Positions 44,001-54,387 are shown, counted from the first letter of the stretch. The stretch is DNA of 64,000 bases from Pararge aegeria (GCF_905163445.1 NC_053202.1:5704001-5768000), one strand, 5' to 3'. Notes: generated by a model from the letters alone, not told the origin. Program-made: numbers and translations.

Positions 44001-47000
44001 AGAGAGATCTTATATGACAAGATTACTCGCCATAGCAGTGATCACGATCCTCAGTCATGAGGGACCGACTAAAGAGAGAGATTATTATTAAACTCACTGT
44101 TAACCTAAGGAAATACCCACTCGTAATAACTTATTAGCCTTGTTAGCCTAAGGAAATACCCACTCGTAATAACTTACGCTATAACTTTTTGAACGTAGAT
44201 TTTATTAGACGTCGACTTTCCCATACAAAGAAATACCGTAACCCTAAACGTGCTATATGTAGATATAACTTCGTAGATTGCATTTGAAAATGGCTTCACG
44301 TTTTCAGCTTCGATTTTCCTTTCAGCAGAAACAACGGGGGGGAATGCAGGGAGCGGGGAGGTGGGGAGGCGGCGGACGTCCTCCTCTCATTGAAACACGC
44401 CGTCGTCCATGGAGACTGCGCCTCGGAGAGCGTGCACCCGCAGGTATCTCTTTCCCATCCAATATTTCAGCTGTACGTGTGACAGAGACAGATATAGTTA
44501 CCCAACTTTCATTTTCGCTTGGGTAGCTTTAGGGTGAATAGGTAAGTTGGGGTGGTTATGAAATACTCGTAATTAATATTGGGGATTACTGCGTACTCTA
44601 TAGGAATACTTATATAAATTTGGTGTGTATGTTTTGTAACGTTTGATTGATTAGTTATTTTATTATTGCGGACGGAAAATAGGTTAAGGCCTAAGGGATA
44701 TTTAGATTACCAATAGGTACCTACTTGCTAAGTTGTAATAATATTTTTTTATGGAGCTCTTCTAGCTCGACTCGCGACTTCGCCTGCGTTTAAGTATAAT
44801 TTAATTTTTTTTCCGAATGCACGGCTAGCATGGGCGGGAGACAATTATATCCCCGGGGAAAGGTAATAAACGCCTTTTATATACTTCTTCTGTCTGTATT
44901 TTTATTTGTGTGCAAATAAAGAGTATGAATTATTTAATTAATCAATTAATCTTCTCCCACTTCTTTATCAACTCTCAGGGGACTCGCACACAAGTGGAAA
45001 TAATATCCAAATAATATATGTGTATTAATAAACGGGGGTAAATTTCAATTCCATGTTCCAGTGATTTAGCTGGTAGGCCGTTAATTATATCCCTTGTCAG
45101 GGATATAATCGGGGATATAATTTATATCTCCCGCCCGTGCTAGCCCTGCTAATCCGAATCCCCTAATCGTTTTTATCGTTTAATTTAAAGTAGAACTGTT
45201 TTTGAAAAGAGCAACTGCTGAGTTTCTTGCCGGCTTCTTCTCGGTAGAATCTGCCTTCCAAACCGGTGGTAGAGTCACTACACACAGACAGACTTGACGT
45301 TTCAAAAGTGCTTATATTAGGCCTACTTGAAATAAATGAATTTTGAATTTTGAATTTTGAATTCTGAAAGTGGGTAGGTAAGGCAGTATTAGTATTTTTT
45401 TCTTACTTTTCTTATAATGTTAATAATATTTTTGTTACTTCTGGTGTTAGGTTTATCTCCGAATTGATAAGAAAATAATAAATAAAAACATCTACATTTT
45501 TTACCACCGACGCAAAAACGACTAGGTGTTTTGAGTTTGCTGTAAAATATCACTTGCTTTAACGGTTGCAGGAAAGCATCGTGATTATGTCTGACAGTTC
45601 TCCATAATGTTTTCAAACGCATGTGAAGCGCACCAATCTACACTGGGCCAGCATGATAGACTACGGCTAAACCGGTCTAAAAAAAGTACCTAATGAAAAG
45701 ATTTTTTCAAGAGACATTAGAGTGGGTAGACCAGAAGCCTTTAAAAATAATTAAAAGTGAAAAAAAAAAATAGTAGGATGCAACCCATTAGAAAAGGAGG
45801 GGAATATTATAAAAATGAAAGGAAAAATAATTTACGGGCGATCTGAGGTCGGGAAGGGGATGGGGGTGAGTTTTTAAGGGTAAAAAACGGTTTTTCTCGA
45901 TTTCCGGCAAAACTAAAAGTCCTATCGAAAAAAGTCAAATGGCAAAGTTGTAGGTAATAAAAAGATCTAAAACTTTTGTATTTTCAGTTTTTTCACATAA
46001 CCTCAAAATTTATGTGAAAAATTCAAAAAACCAAGTTTTTGGTTTTTTATTTTTATCTTTTACAAAAAAAATTTTTTTTAACGAAATTTGGTGAAATCTT
46101 ACCTTTTTATGTCCAAATACGCTGTAATTTATTTGATTAAAAATATTTATTTTTTCATCTTATTTTGAATTAATATCGAAAAAGCACCCTAATTTTCAAT
46201 CGAAAATTCACCAGTCAAAATATCAGCTTTTTTCAAAAAGTTGGTATGTTTTCTGTGCGTTGAAATCTCTACTTTTCGATGGTGAAAAAAAAATATGTTA
46301 CCATAGTAAATCTTCTCAGAAATCGAATAAATTATTATAAATAATTTTGAGCTATTTATTAAAATTTACACTTTAATTACTCGAAAAACATTAGATTACT
46401 TGCCACATTAATAAAAAAAAATTGCAAATCAAAATATACTACTATAATTAACAAACAAATAAGTTAATAAAATTGATATTTAATAAGACATCACAATATT
46501 TGGAGAAAGTTGTCGAATCTTTTTTAAATTATATGCGTAAATGCCTATTTTCTGAGCCCGTTTAGTATTTAATTATTTTCCTTTCATTTTTATAATATTC
46601 CTTTTCTAATAGGTTTCATCCTATTATTTTTTTTTTTGATTTTATAAATTATCGACCCTGGTCTAGGAGTGTAGGTACTAGGTAGCTAGGCTCCTTTTGC
46701 AGAAAGTCATCATTTCCAGGTCTCGCATTAGTTCAAGGCCTTTGGTAGTTATTAATGAAGGTCAGTGGCCAAAGCATACAAAAGAGTATCGAATGTCATC
46801 ATAGCTCAGACGCGTTTTTGCAGATGGTGGTGAACGGAGGTGGCGGGTACCCGTACTACGAACATTATGGCGGGGGACCCCTCTTCCCCACCATGAGCGT
46901 CAATGTCTCCATGAACATGACCATGCATGGTTGTCCGCCTGAACAGCTCTGCTCGCAAGTAAGCATTTTCGGCTGCAACCATAAAGCAATAGGAGAAGCT

Positions 47001-50000
47001 CAAAAACCATTGCATCCAGTGGGGTGCAAATCATGTATGCATAAAAGCTCTCTCAATCCAGGGATTTTTCAAAATTATTTAACGCCACTGAATTTGGATC
47101 TTAATCCACATCGTTCAGTTTAGAACTGCGAGTGCATTGTAAGGATCTGTTTGGAGGTTATTGTATACCTCCATGGCACAGACGTGAGCGATGTGGTCTT
47201 CTGAGTGGGAGGTTCTGATCTCGGGCAGATACAATTTGTTTTTTTTTCTGAATAATTGCCCGAATTGGCAGATGGGCCGCCAAGTGTTTTAGAGTTCGAG
47301 TACGATGCCGCGGAGAAACTAGGAATAATGCTTTAATATAACTGCAATAGCCCTAACTAGTTGGCCCGTTACCATCTTAGACGGCATCATCGATTACCTA
47401 ACTGGGATTGGTACAAAGTATACATACACACCTTAAACAAACCCGTCAAGATATCAAGGATAACGGCAAAGTAAAATTAACGTTTCTTCCACCACTCTTT
47501 CCGACGTCCACGAAGCAAATGTGCCCTTAACTGTTGATGTGATTACCCTAACCTAAAACTTTTCTTCTAGGTGCAATGGAATCAAAATGCCTCGGCCCCA
47601 TCTGTAAACGTCGTCTATCCCCAAACCCAAAATGTAATTCCCCCATCCTACCCAGCAGCCACGTACTCCTTCACAGCGGACTTCCGAGCCCCAAACCAAT
47701 CTGATCCATTAATAACAGCCACATCCACCTTCAAACCTCTACAGTTACAAAACGCCCAGAAACCGAACCCAAACTACTTGTTTCAACAAAAGCCCAACTT
47801 TTCGAGCCAGAAGAACTTGGGTCCGATGTTGAAGAGGTCGCCTTCGAAGATGTATATGCAAGACCAGAAAGACCAGATGGGGAACGGGTATATAATGAAT
47901 CATCAGGGGCAAATGCATCAGGATTTTGGTTATACTGCTTGTGTGAATGCGTCGGGGAAAGTGCAGGTAAGCCCCTACGTAGTAGTAGTTTAGTAGTAGA
48001 GCTTTTTGTGACAGACCTCGTCCGGGGAAATACTATCGCCTTGGTTATTTCTTCCGCTAAGTCGTTTACTTCTAAAACATAGAATTTTCATACAATCTTC
48101 CGGCTCTATTTCAATTGCCTGCTTAAATCCTAGAAAATATAACTTTCAAATTTTTGTCTCCACCTTTGGAGATGGGATTTTCGTGCAACTTTCCAACTCT
48201 CATTACATCCGCTTAGGAGAGAATTCGCGATATAAAAAGTAGCCTACGTGCCTCCTTGCCTAACTCTGTATCTACCTTTGAATACCCTGTTCGAATAAGT
48301 CGAACCGATCAAAAGATTGGCCAGACAAACAGAAAGTAACACGAACAGAGAAACACACATACAAACAATTCCAGAAACGTGTCAATGGGTTACTCTATCA
48401 CATATTATGAGCTTTAGAACTTACACTTCACTTTTATTTATTTGTATACGATATTTATGTATTACCTTTAAGTATAAATGCCGCGTTGAAGTCTTTTCTT
48501 TTGGCTAACGAAATGTGATTAATTAATCCAAATAGATTTTTTGGATATAACTTCTAATCTACATATTTTTTCTCACAGAAAAATATTCCATTACTTACTT
48601 TTAAAGCAAAGTCGGGTGTTAAGCAAGAACACGTTGACGTTTTTACTACACGTAGAAAATAGAGTGAAGTCTAATAATTTTTTACCGCAACATTTTGACG
48701 ACTGATAGCATACCTAATACCTACTTCATCGAAGCTTTAAAACACTGAAATCTCACAAAAATACAAGACCAAACGCCTTTGTTAATTATCTAAATCTTAT
48801 AATATAGCATCAAAATATGTATATACTCCAAATAAAATACGACTTGGTTTTGATTTTCTCACAAAATAACACCTCTGTTTCTAGGTGGGAGCTCTAAGCG
48901 GTTGTTCAGAAGACGACGAGCAGAAGCCAAACCTCTGCCGCATCTGCGGCAAAACTTATGCAAGGCCCAGCACACTGAAGACTCACCTACGCACGCATTC
49001 AGGCGAACGACCTTACAGATGTGGCGACTGTAACAAAAGCTTCTCACAGGCTGCTAATCTTACGGCTCATGTTAGGACACATACCGGGCAGAAACCTTTT
49101 AGGTACATCTTTTTTATTCCACTACACGTAAGCCCCACAATCTTAACTGTAGTGGGCTAAACTGTTGCCTGTTAGGGAGTATGGCAGTTATACCCGCTAT
49201 GGGTTTGATATAACTGCCATACTCCATAATCGGTTTCTAAGCGACATCCTATCGTAACGCTAAATCACTAAGCGGCACGTCTTTGTTTGTTGGATGGAAG
49301 CCACAACCGGCAAGACCAGAGAAAATTCAGAAATTATAAATTGTATAAAAAAAAATCTGTAAAATTATTTTTCCGTTGCTATAACACTAATATAAAAGGC
49401 ATGTACTATTTTGAGCCGATTTTTTTTTGCACCGCGGTATTTTTTTCTTCAGGCCGCGATGGCCTGGGAGAGTCGCAGGTCAAATCTTTGAATTACAGAA
49501 AAATTGATATTTTTCTGTAATTCACATAATCATTCTTGCTTGCCTTTTAAGATAGCTTCGTTCTTTGAAGACTTATATTTTTTTCAGGTGTCCAATATGC
49601 GATCGTCGATTCAGCCAAAGCTCCAGCGTTACCACACACATGCGAACACATTCTGGAGAACGTCCTTACCAGTGAGTTTATAAGGCGTACCTTAGGGTGT
49701 ATACGCATATGTTTGAAATTTGTAATATAGATGAGGTGATCTAAGCCACCCGGGCAAGTTGCAATCTCTGAACCATAAAAACTTTTAAAATTTTCAAATA
49801 CTCCTTGTCATACTTGTATACACCAAATACACTAACGAACCGGCCGTTTTGTTGACGGATCCACACTTGTTTACTAGTTGGCAAACTAGAGCGGCTGCAC
49901 GAAATAAAAAAAAACATAAAATTGCCTAGCGTTCTATTCGAGCGATCGAAGCTATTACTTTTTACTTGTCAGCGGAAAGTCGAAGACAAGCGTCCGACAT

Positions 50001-51233
50001 GTCGACGAAAATCACATGAGCGCTAGTCGCCGGCAGGATCAGCAGGTCGACGAGTTTTTAGTGTAGACTCCTGACATCGCTGAGTCACAGACAACGGGCA
50101 AAAAGTGTGTAGTTATAAACTCAAATTTCATCAAACGTTTATTTTGTTTATAGGTGCCGCTCCTGCAAAAAGGCGTTCTCTGATAGCTCAACACTGACCA
50201 AACATTTGCGAATACATTCCGGGGAAAAACCTTACCAATGTAAACTTTGTCTACTCAGGTTAGTGACCCTTATATCTTTGGTTTTCATTATTGACACACT
50301 GCGTCACATCGCGCATCCATTGCTCTCCTTCTAAGGATCGTAGTTTGATGTCAAATAGAATATTTTTTATAACCTTTAATAAAAATTGGCAGAAATAATA
50401 AGTGTGGATTAGCGCGTTTATTAGAACAAACATAACGAGAAACTCTTCAGGATTATTAATAGTATAATTACTTAGTTTAATTTTTAAAGTTTCATGTCTA
50501 CTTTCCTACTAATATTAGAAATACGAAATGTTTTTCTTTGTTCTTCCTTCACGCCCTAACTTGAAAGGAAGGAGAGTAACATAGGATACTTTTTATCCCA
50601 GAAAAACAAACGATTCCTACGAGATTTGTAACAAACCGTAAAAAAACGCGTACGAAGAACGCGGGCAATAGTAATATAAAATAATTCTACAGAAGAATTT
50701 ACAGCTCAGTCCTTAAGTCACAAAACTAAGATGGAATAAACAAATGCAATAGTGTGTCGGTTTCTTTGTTTCTGAACGTTACAATTTTTACGTTACAATT
50801 TTTGCTCAATCAATACCTACACCGTTGCTAATGAATTTTGGCACATACGAGTTGCCTTGCAATAGGCATGATGACAGTAACATTGAAAAAAAAACGTTTT
50901 TTTTAAATAAGCGGGTATGATTTTATTACATAGATGGATTCAGTCTTTACTGCACAAATTAAAAGTGAAAACAAGAAGCGATTGCCAAAGAGTCGCAGGT
51001 TCAAATCCTGTCAGTTCCGAAAAAAAGTTATATTCATTTTAAATTTATAAAATTGAAAACAAGAAATAACAAAAACAAAAAAAAACTTACAAACTTTAAA
51101 AATTAAGCACTACCGTCCAAAGCCATTTAGAATCAAATTATCTATTGTTTTCTTCCGCAGGTTCTCTCAATCGGGCAATTTGAACAGACATATGCGTGTG
51201 CATGGCAACATGGCTGGCGGCATGCTAGCCTGA
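37884..51233 (+). CDS. gl: Glass, five-zinc-finger photoreceptor transcription factor
   Basis: Nine exons join in phase (1449 nt, 482 aa): 37884-38003, 40871-41070, 44326-44443, 46824-46958, 47571-47966, 48885-49102, 49588-49671, 50154-50258, 51161-51233. Hallmarks shared with Drosophila Glass (604 aa): [55 protein letters not shown], then five C2H2 fingers at about residues 341-361, 369-389, 397-417, 425-445 and 453-473 with TGEKP-like linkers. All zinc ligands are present. Glass is a nuclear activator needed for photoreceptor differentiation; in flies the C-terminal fingers carry DNA binding. The start is the first ATG after an in-frame TGA. The N-terminus is Cys-rich (9 Cys in 40 residues) and the tail after finger 5 is only nine residues. 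Confidence 0.95.
37961..38620 (+). repeat. Tandem copies of the glass exon 1 end plus donor
   Basis: Units begin CTCGTGCGAC at 37961 (the true exon), 38101, 38274 and 38451. Donor-like GT follows at 38004 (gtaaat), 38143 (gtaaat), 38317 (gtaagt) and 38494 (gtaatt). The intronic part (CTACTAAATAAC, GGAATCCTC, ATGGGTTAAAAA) is repeated too. Copy 2 lost a base; copy 3 is open; copy 4 has a TAG (GCGACTAGCTC). Confidence 0.9.
38621..39559. other. glass intron 1, unclassified
   Basis: No repeat family or exon recognised. Confidence 0.4.
39560..39793 (+). mobile_element. SINE-A in glass intron 1
   Basis: Degenerate head (GTAACCGATTGGTTAGGGCT), TAATGTTCTCAAAGGCGTGT, GGAGACCCGTGACCTGCCGG and GATGACGATGATGATA tail. 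Confidence 0.6.
39794..40870. other. glass intron 1, 3' part
   Basis: Includes a 39671-40003 minus ORF with no family match (not called). Ends at acceptor cattttgcag. Confidence 0.4.
40871..41070 (+). CDS. gl: glass exon 2
   Basis: Acceptor cattttgcag, donor gtaagt. Encodes [20 protein letters not shown] to [21 protein letters not shown] plus two bases. The [16 protein letters not shown] block is the conserved Glass N-terminal motif. Confidence 0.93.
41361..41640 (-). repeat. Family G copy, inverted
   Basis: CTAGCTGACCCCCGCAACTT, CGTCTGCACCAAATCGGTTT, then GTCGCGCCCAGGCAGACGGA. Confidence 0.55.
41999..42200 (+). repeat. Family D-like fragment with (CAGA)n
   Basis: TATCGGGATAAAAAAAATCC, TCAGTTCAGTAGTTTTAACG, then CAGACAGACAGACAGACAGA. 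Confidence 0.5.
42425..42540 (+). repeat. LINE 3' end
   Basis: GTGATAAGGCCGCCTTTGCA ... GTTGCAATAAAGTTATTGTA; a sister copy at 52690-52800 shares ATAAGGCCGCCTTTGCA and GTGCAATAAAGT. Confidence 0.65.
42901..43089 (+). repeat. Nine-unit minisatellite of a tRNA-like A-box
   Basis: Units of 20 bp (two of 24-25 bp) on the theme CTCGTTGGTCTAGCGACTGC start at 42901, 42921, 42941, 42961, 42981, 43005, 43030, 43050 and 43070. They are followed at 43090-43120 by GTTCTGGGTTCAAATCCCGA, a B-box/T-arm. Confidence 0.85.
43090..43150 (+). repeat. tRNA-like T-arm and SINE body next to the minisatellite
   Basis: CAAGGTTCTGGGTTCAAATC, then CCGACCAAAAATTGTTGGGT. With the last array unit as D-arm this is a SINE head; a SINE remnant continues downstream. 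Confidence 0.55.
43540..43665 (-). repeat. Family F fragment
   Basis: CACACCAAACAGATCTTCGG, GCGGAGCATCCTCAT, then plus-oriented AAGAAATTATAAATAGC and GGTTCTCCTGCTTTTCGCT; rearranged relative to other copies. Confidence 0.5.
43675..43925 (+). repeat. Family D with partial tail duplication
   Basis: CCAGCTGTTGCCCGCAGTTT, AATTGGTTCAGTAGTTTTGT; the tail block GAAAGTGTAACAAACATCCA to TTCGCATT(C/T)ATAATATTATAT occurs twice. Confidence 0.6.
44104..44176 (+). repeat. 43-bp direct tandem repeat
   Basis: CCTAAGGAAATACCCACTCG-TAATAACTTA occurs at 44104 and 44147. Confidence 0.75.
44326..44443 (+). CDS. gl: glass exon 3 (with NAGNAG acceptor)
   Basis: Acceptor cctttcag followed at once by CAG; donor gtatct after CACCCGCAG. 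Needed to restore phase: exon 2 leaves two bases and exon 4 begins at phase 0, and these 118 nt (1+117) satisfy both. Encodes [40 protein letters not shown]. If the second AG is used, the start becomes K instead of N-R. Confidence 0.82.
44818..45149. mobile_element. TIR MITE (GCTAGC-end family), copy 2, in glass intron 3
   Basis: The ends CACGGCTAGCATGGGCGGGA and TCCCGCCCGTGCTAGCCCTG are inverted, with GGATATAATT blocks inside both ends; same family as 6670-6909. Confidence 0.65.
45180..45365 (+). repeat. LINE 3' end with (GAATTTT)n tail
   Basis: AACTGCTGAGTTTCTTGCCG, CGGTAGAATCTGCCTTCCAA, TAGGCCTACTTGAAATAAAT then GAATTTT repeats, a very common lepidopteran non-LTR end. Confidence 0.7.
45545..45665 (+). 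mobile_element. SINE-A fragment in glass intron 3
   Basis: AAATATCACTTGCTTTAACG, TCTCCATAATGTTTTCAAAC, GCCAGCATGATAGACTACGG. Confidence 0.6.
45761..46638. mobile_element. 878-bp element with about 75-bp inverted ends, in glass intron 3
   Basis: The left end (AGTAGGATGCAACCCATTAG, GGAATATTATAAAAATGAAA) is the inverse of the right end (TTTCATTTTTATAATATTCC, CTAATAGGTTTCATCCTATT). The interior is A+T-rich with no ORF. It ends 185 bp before exon 4. Confidence 0.8.
46824..46958 (+). CDS. gl: glass exon 4
   Basis: Acceptor cgcgtttttgcag, donor gtaagc. Encodes [35 protein letters not shown] and [10 protein letters not shown]; 45 codons, phase 0 at both ends. [12 protein letters not shown] is identical to the fly protein. 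Confidence 0.93.
46959..47570. other. glass intron 4
   Basis: The exon 4 frame stays open for 55 more codons if the intron is retained. A minor SINE-C tail-like stretch is near 47330-47420. Ends at tttcttctag. Confidence 0.4.
47571..47966 (+). CDS. gl: glass exon 5
   Basis: Acceptor tttcttctag, donor gtaagc. 132 codons from [17 protein letters not shown] through [12 protein letters not shown] to NASGKVQ. The second half is Gln/Asn/Pro-rich low complexity. Confidence 0.93.
47967..48884. other. glass intron 5 with a family D-like fragment
   Basis: 48120-48330 carries CGATATAAAAAGTAGCCTAC and surrounding family D-like text; otherwise A+T-rich. Confidence 0.45.
48885..49102 (+). CDS. gl: glass exon 6 (zinc fingers 1 and 2)
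   Basis: Acceptor ctgtttctag, donor gtacat. After an acidic stretch (CSEDDEQ) come [25 protein letters not shown] finger 1 and [21 protein letters not shown] finger 2, ending GQKPF plus AG of an arginine codon. Confidence 0.95.
49109..49330 (-). mobile_element. SINE-C inserted next to the glass exon 6 donor
   Basis: The T-rich tail (TTTTTTATTCCACTACACGT) starts about 6 nt after the GT. The body holds TAACGCTAAATCACTAAGCG and GGCACGTCTTTGTTTG. Inside, GGAGTATGGCAGTTATA and its exact inverse form a hairpin at about 49176-49226. Confidence 0.75.
49588..49671 (+). CDS. gl: glass exon 7 (zinc finger 3)
   Basis: Acceptor tttttttcag, donor gtgagt. Encodes [28 protein letters not shown] and two bases of a glutamine codon. 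Confidence 0.95.
49672..50153. other. glass intron 7
   Basis: Unclassified; no repeat family recognised. Confidence 0.35.
50154..50258 (+). CDS. gl: glass exon 8 (zinc finger 4, start of 5)
   Basis: Acceptor ttgtttatag, donor gttagt. Encodes [21 protein letters not shown], the linker SGEKPYQ and CKLCLL plus two bases. Confidence 0.95.
50259..51160. other. glass intron 8 with family D (minus) at 50510-50680
   Basis: The fragment ends ACGAAGAACGCGGGCAATAG and starts TACTTTCCTACTAATATTAG. The rest is A+T-rich. Confidence 0.5.
51161..51233 (+). CDS. gl: glass exon 9 (end of zinc finger 5, stop)
   Basis: Acceptor tcttccgcag. Encodes [23 protein letters not shown] then TGA at 51231-51233. The stop lies in a 14-bp palindrome TGACACATGTGTCA. 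Confidence 0.94.
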
Positions 51234-52689
51234 CACATGTGTCACATGTAGTGCTACCCGATGCGCTCCTAGTACAAACGCTTTCGTGTTGTTACGGATT
51301 GTTAACAGACATATTGGTTGCCACAGCGTCACTGTGGGTTGGTCTATCAAAAAGTTTGCCAGAGTTTGAACAGCAACCTCAGGGTGACGCTGGCCACGCT
51401 GGTTTGTTGGACTGGGATAAAGTAGGTACCGCGCCGCTGAGGCCGTACATAAGTCCAAAGCCCTGGTGACTTAAGACAATTGTGAAAAAAAAACATTAAA
51501 ATGTAATGTAAGATAACCTGCCCGTCTATTCAGAACTTTTTCTGACAGTTGCAGACCTGTCTTTTTTTATACAGGTTATTAACCGCCGCAGTCAAATCTC
51601 ACGTTTTGTAAGAAACTTTAAGACCGATCGGTGGACAAGCTGTCAGAATCGTTATACAGAATAACAGGGTGAAAGTATATATATATATACCTAAACAGAA
51701 GTGATGTAAGTACTTGTATTATTATGTATAAAATTACGTTCAGGAGTAATCATTTTATGAAAAAATAAAGCTAGCTAAAAGTTGTACCCCATGTGTTTAG
51801 TACTTGTCCAGTAGGTACAACAGGCTTAAAAATTCGTACTTAGTAATATTTTATCGGTAATTGTACATTTTAGGAACAAAATTAATGATAGCGATTTGTT
51901 TCGTAAATAAATTCGGTTTGAATTACACCTAGTACCCAAATGAATTCAAAGGAAACCGTAATAACGAAACCGGTTAAATAGAAATAAATACTTACTTATC
52001 GATTTTTTTTCAAAACTGGTCTATGTATGTTAAAGCAAAATAGCCCATCTTCCCCTTTTGACTTATACTCACCTAAAATCTATTGTTCACGCAGTGTTTT
52101 CTTTGTGACATTAACTATTATTGAGTTACAAAATATAACTTTAGATATTACATGAATATTGTTATAATATATTTAAAGCATCGAATTATAAAATAAAACA
52201 TAAAAAAGATAACATTTACTATTAATCACCTTGTAAGTTGATTAATGTAATATCATTATACTGGTGGAGCTCGCCGTCTCATAAAACAGCTCAAATCGGT
52301 AGCATTATTAAATTGACTTGGTACCCGCCCACGGCGTCATTTTGCACGAAATTAGTAGCGTCGCAAACGCGTCGGTCACATTAGCGACAAAAACGATATA
52401 ATAGCTTATCCAACGATACATATGCGCGACTGTTTCAGGCGAAATCCGATGAAATCGATGCAAAAAGTCGCCATGGGCGACCTATCTAAAACACTTGCCG
52501 TTATATTGTTAAGAAGAAGGGAATAAAATACCATACACTTGTGATAAAAATCAAAGGATTGCTTGAAACACAAAATGAGAGGTGATTTAATGTTTCTAAT
52601 CTTCTTATTATTATATAATATTAGAAAATTTAAATTTAGTCGCTTCTTATCGATAAAAAAAAGTTACATTATTATTTAAACTCGCTATT
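51234..52689. other. glass 3' UTR and downstream intergenic
   Basis: AATAAA occurs at 51764-51769 and 51906-51911, either a possible glass poly(A) signal. Nothing else is recognised; 52260-52500 is locally rich in CG-containing words (GTCGCAAACGCGTCGG). Confidence 0.4.
51764..51769 (+). terminator. gl: Candidate poly(A) signal of glass
   Basis: First AATAAA after the stop (about 530 nt downstream). Motif only. Confidence 0.3.
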
Positions 52690-52800
52690 GCTTGCAGCAA
52701 TAAGGCCGCCTTTGCATGTCTACATTGTGTACTGTATACTCCTTACTGTTTCTTTTCCTTATACGTGCAATAAAGTGTTTCTTCTTCTTCTTCTTCTTAA
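52690..52800 (+). repeat. LINE 3' end with (TTC)n tail
   Basis: GCAATAAGGCCGCCTTTGCA to CGTGCAATAAAGTGTTTC and TTCTTCTTCTTCTTCTT; sister of 42425-42540. Confidence 0.65.
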
Positions 52801-53795
52801 ACTCTTTTTGAGATAACGGCCATATCTGAAAGGTTCTCGTGACGTTTATGTTGATTTAAAGTGTACCTACTTTAGCAATTTTTGACAGAATTAATCTAGA
52901 ATACTTACATCTTAGTGCATATTGATTCTAAACGACTTGTCTTAGATATTTTGTAAAAAGTGAGTAGGAATTTTATAATCCACGATCTTAACTTATCATT
53001 AAAGTATGTGTAACCAGTGGCAATTTTGCTACATACGGACATTGTAAATAATGTAATTTTAAAGTTTTCTGTAAATATTTAGTTTTAAATGTATTTATTG
53101 CAACATTCTAGTCACCTGCAAGTTTGAATTTTGCTTAACGCACCGTTTCAGGGATTAATTATGATTACTCTATTTTAAACAAAAGTTATAATAAAGCTAA
53201 GCCAATGGTATATCGTGGAAACATTTGTGAAAAATATGGACCTTAGCAATTGCTTGCAAAATTAGCTTTATTGAAACTTCTGTATTCAAGGAATTACTAA
53301 TCAAAACTTATTTATTGTTCTATGAACCATTATATATTTAGGTAGAGTGAAATCAAAAACGTTATATGGCTAATCATATGCCCATCTGATTGTAGTCAAA
53401 AATGCATATAAAACTTTGTCTAAATTTTTTTTTTGAATAGGCATATATTTAGCAGCTACGTGTATATTTTGTATATTATACTATATCAGTATTGTTATAT
53501 TCAACCACTAAATTTATTTAATTAACTTCCTTTGTTGGTGCACGAATCTCATAATTAAACTGAATTGAGAAATCCATACGAATACTTATTAATATAAATA
53601 GGAGTTTATAATATTTAAATGGATTAAAAAGAACATTTGTTATGTAGATAACTAGAAACACCCTAAGTAAACTACAGCTCAACCGAACTTCGGTCGGGCA
53701 TATTCTTATTTTTCAGTTCGGTTCCCGTAGGTTTATTAAAATAACCGAAACGAACGCAGACAATATTATGGGTATGGATTTGGAACATCCTATAG
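52801..53795. other. Intergenic, unclassified
   Basis: A+T-rich; no gene or clear repeat. Confidence 0.4.
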
Positions 53796-54387
53796 CAGGA
53801 ATTCCCAACCTGGGCCGCGCCGTAGCACAGAAGTGTACCGCGAGGCTTTCCTTTATAGGGGGGGAGGGGTTAGATTCAAATCTCAGCTAATCTTACGTTG
53901 GAGGCAGGGGGAATCACAGCATATATCACGCAATTTTTTTTCCTGATTGAAACAAAAAAAAATATACTGTATATTTTGGTCCATTGGTCTTTATACAATA
54001 ACATATAAACGCGATAACGTAAGAAACCCACATTTTGAAAATCTCATGTGAGATTGGGGGGTGGAGGAGGGGGTTGAATAAAATTTCACGACATACCACC
54101 AGGGGGGAGGGACAGAAAATTTAAAAAAACAGCTCCGTAATTTATGGCCCCCTACTTCAAAAAAATCAAGAAAAATTATTTTGATAATTTTTGTGCAGCG
54201 GTATCACGGCTAACGGCTTGTCCCATATTTCGAAAAATTCTTCCTAGTTCTTAGTTAAAATATACTACTTATTATGGTTTTTTTACTTTCATAATGAGTA
54301 TGTTTTTTTTTTTTGCGCATATCTTCCTTACTTACAAGTACTTATCTATTTTAACTAGCTAGAATAGTGACTAGAGGTTGGGAACTG
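53796..54387. mobile_element. Probable hAT-like nonautonomous element
   Basis: The ends CAGGAATTCCCAACCT and AGGTTGGGAACTG are inverted. The interior has G-runs and T-runs and no ORF. The flanking 8-mers (tcctatag, tccacgcg) do not match, so the boundaries or age are uncertain. Confidence 0.55.

Larger units (their letters stand above)
41071..44325. other. glass intron 2
   Basis: Contains in order: inverted family G (41361-41640), a family D-like fragment with (CAGA)n (41999-42200), a LINE 3' end (42425-42540), the A-box minisatellite (42901-43089), a family F fragment (43540-43665), family D (43675-43925) and a short tandem repeat (44104-44176). Confidence 0.6.

Noticed and set aside
44278..44526. 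82-codon ORF ([18 protein letters not shown]...)
   Set aside because: Wrong frame over the glass exon 3; it reads through the acceptor and donor of that exon.
46959..47123. Extension of glass exon 4 into the intron as coding
   Set aside because: A consensus donor gtaagc and the conserved exon 5 start make splicing the natural reading; retention would end Glass before its zinc fingers.
51231..51251. Functional stop-codon readthrough of glass
   Set aside because: TGA-CAC is followed in frame by TAG after only five codons (HMCHM), so there is no meaningful extension.
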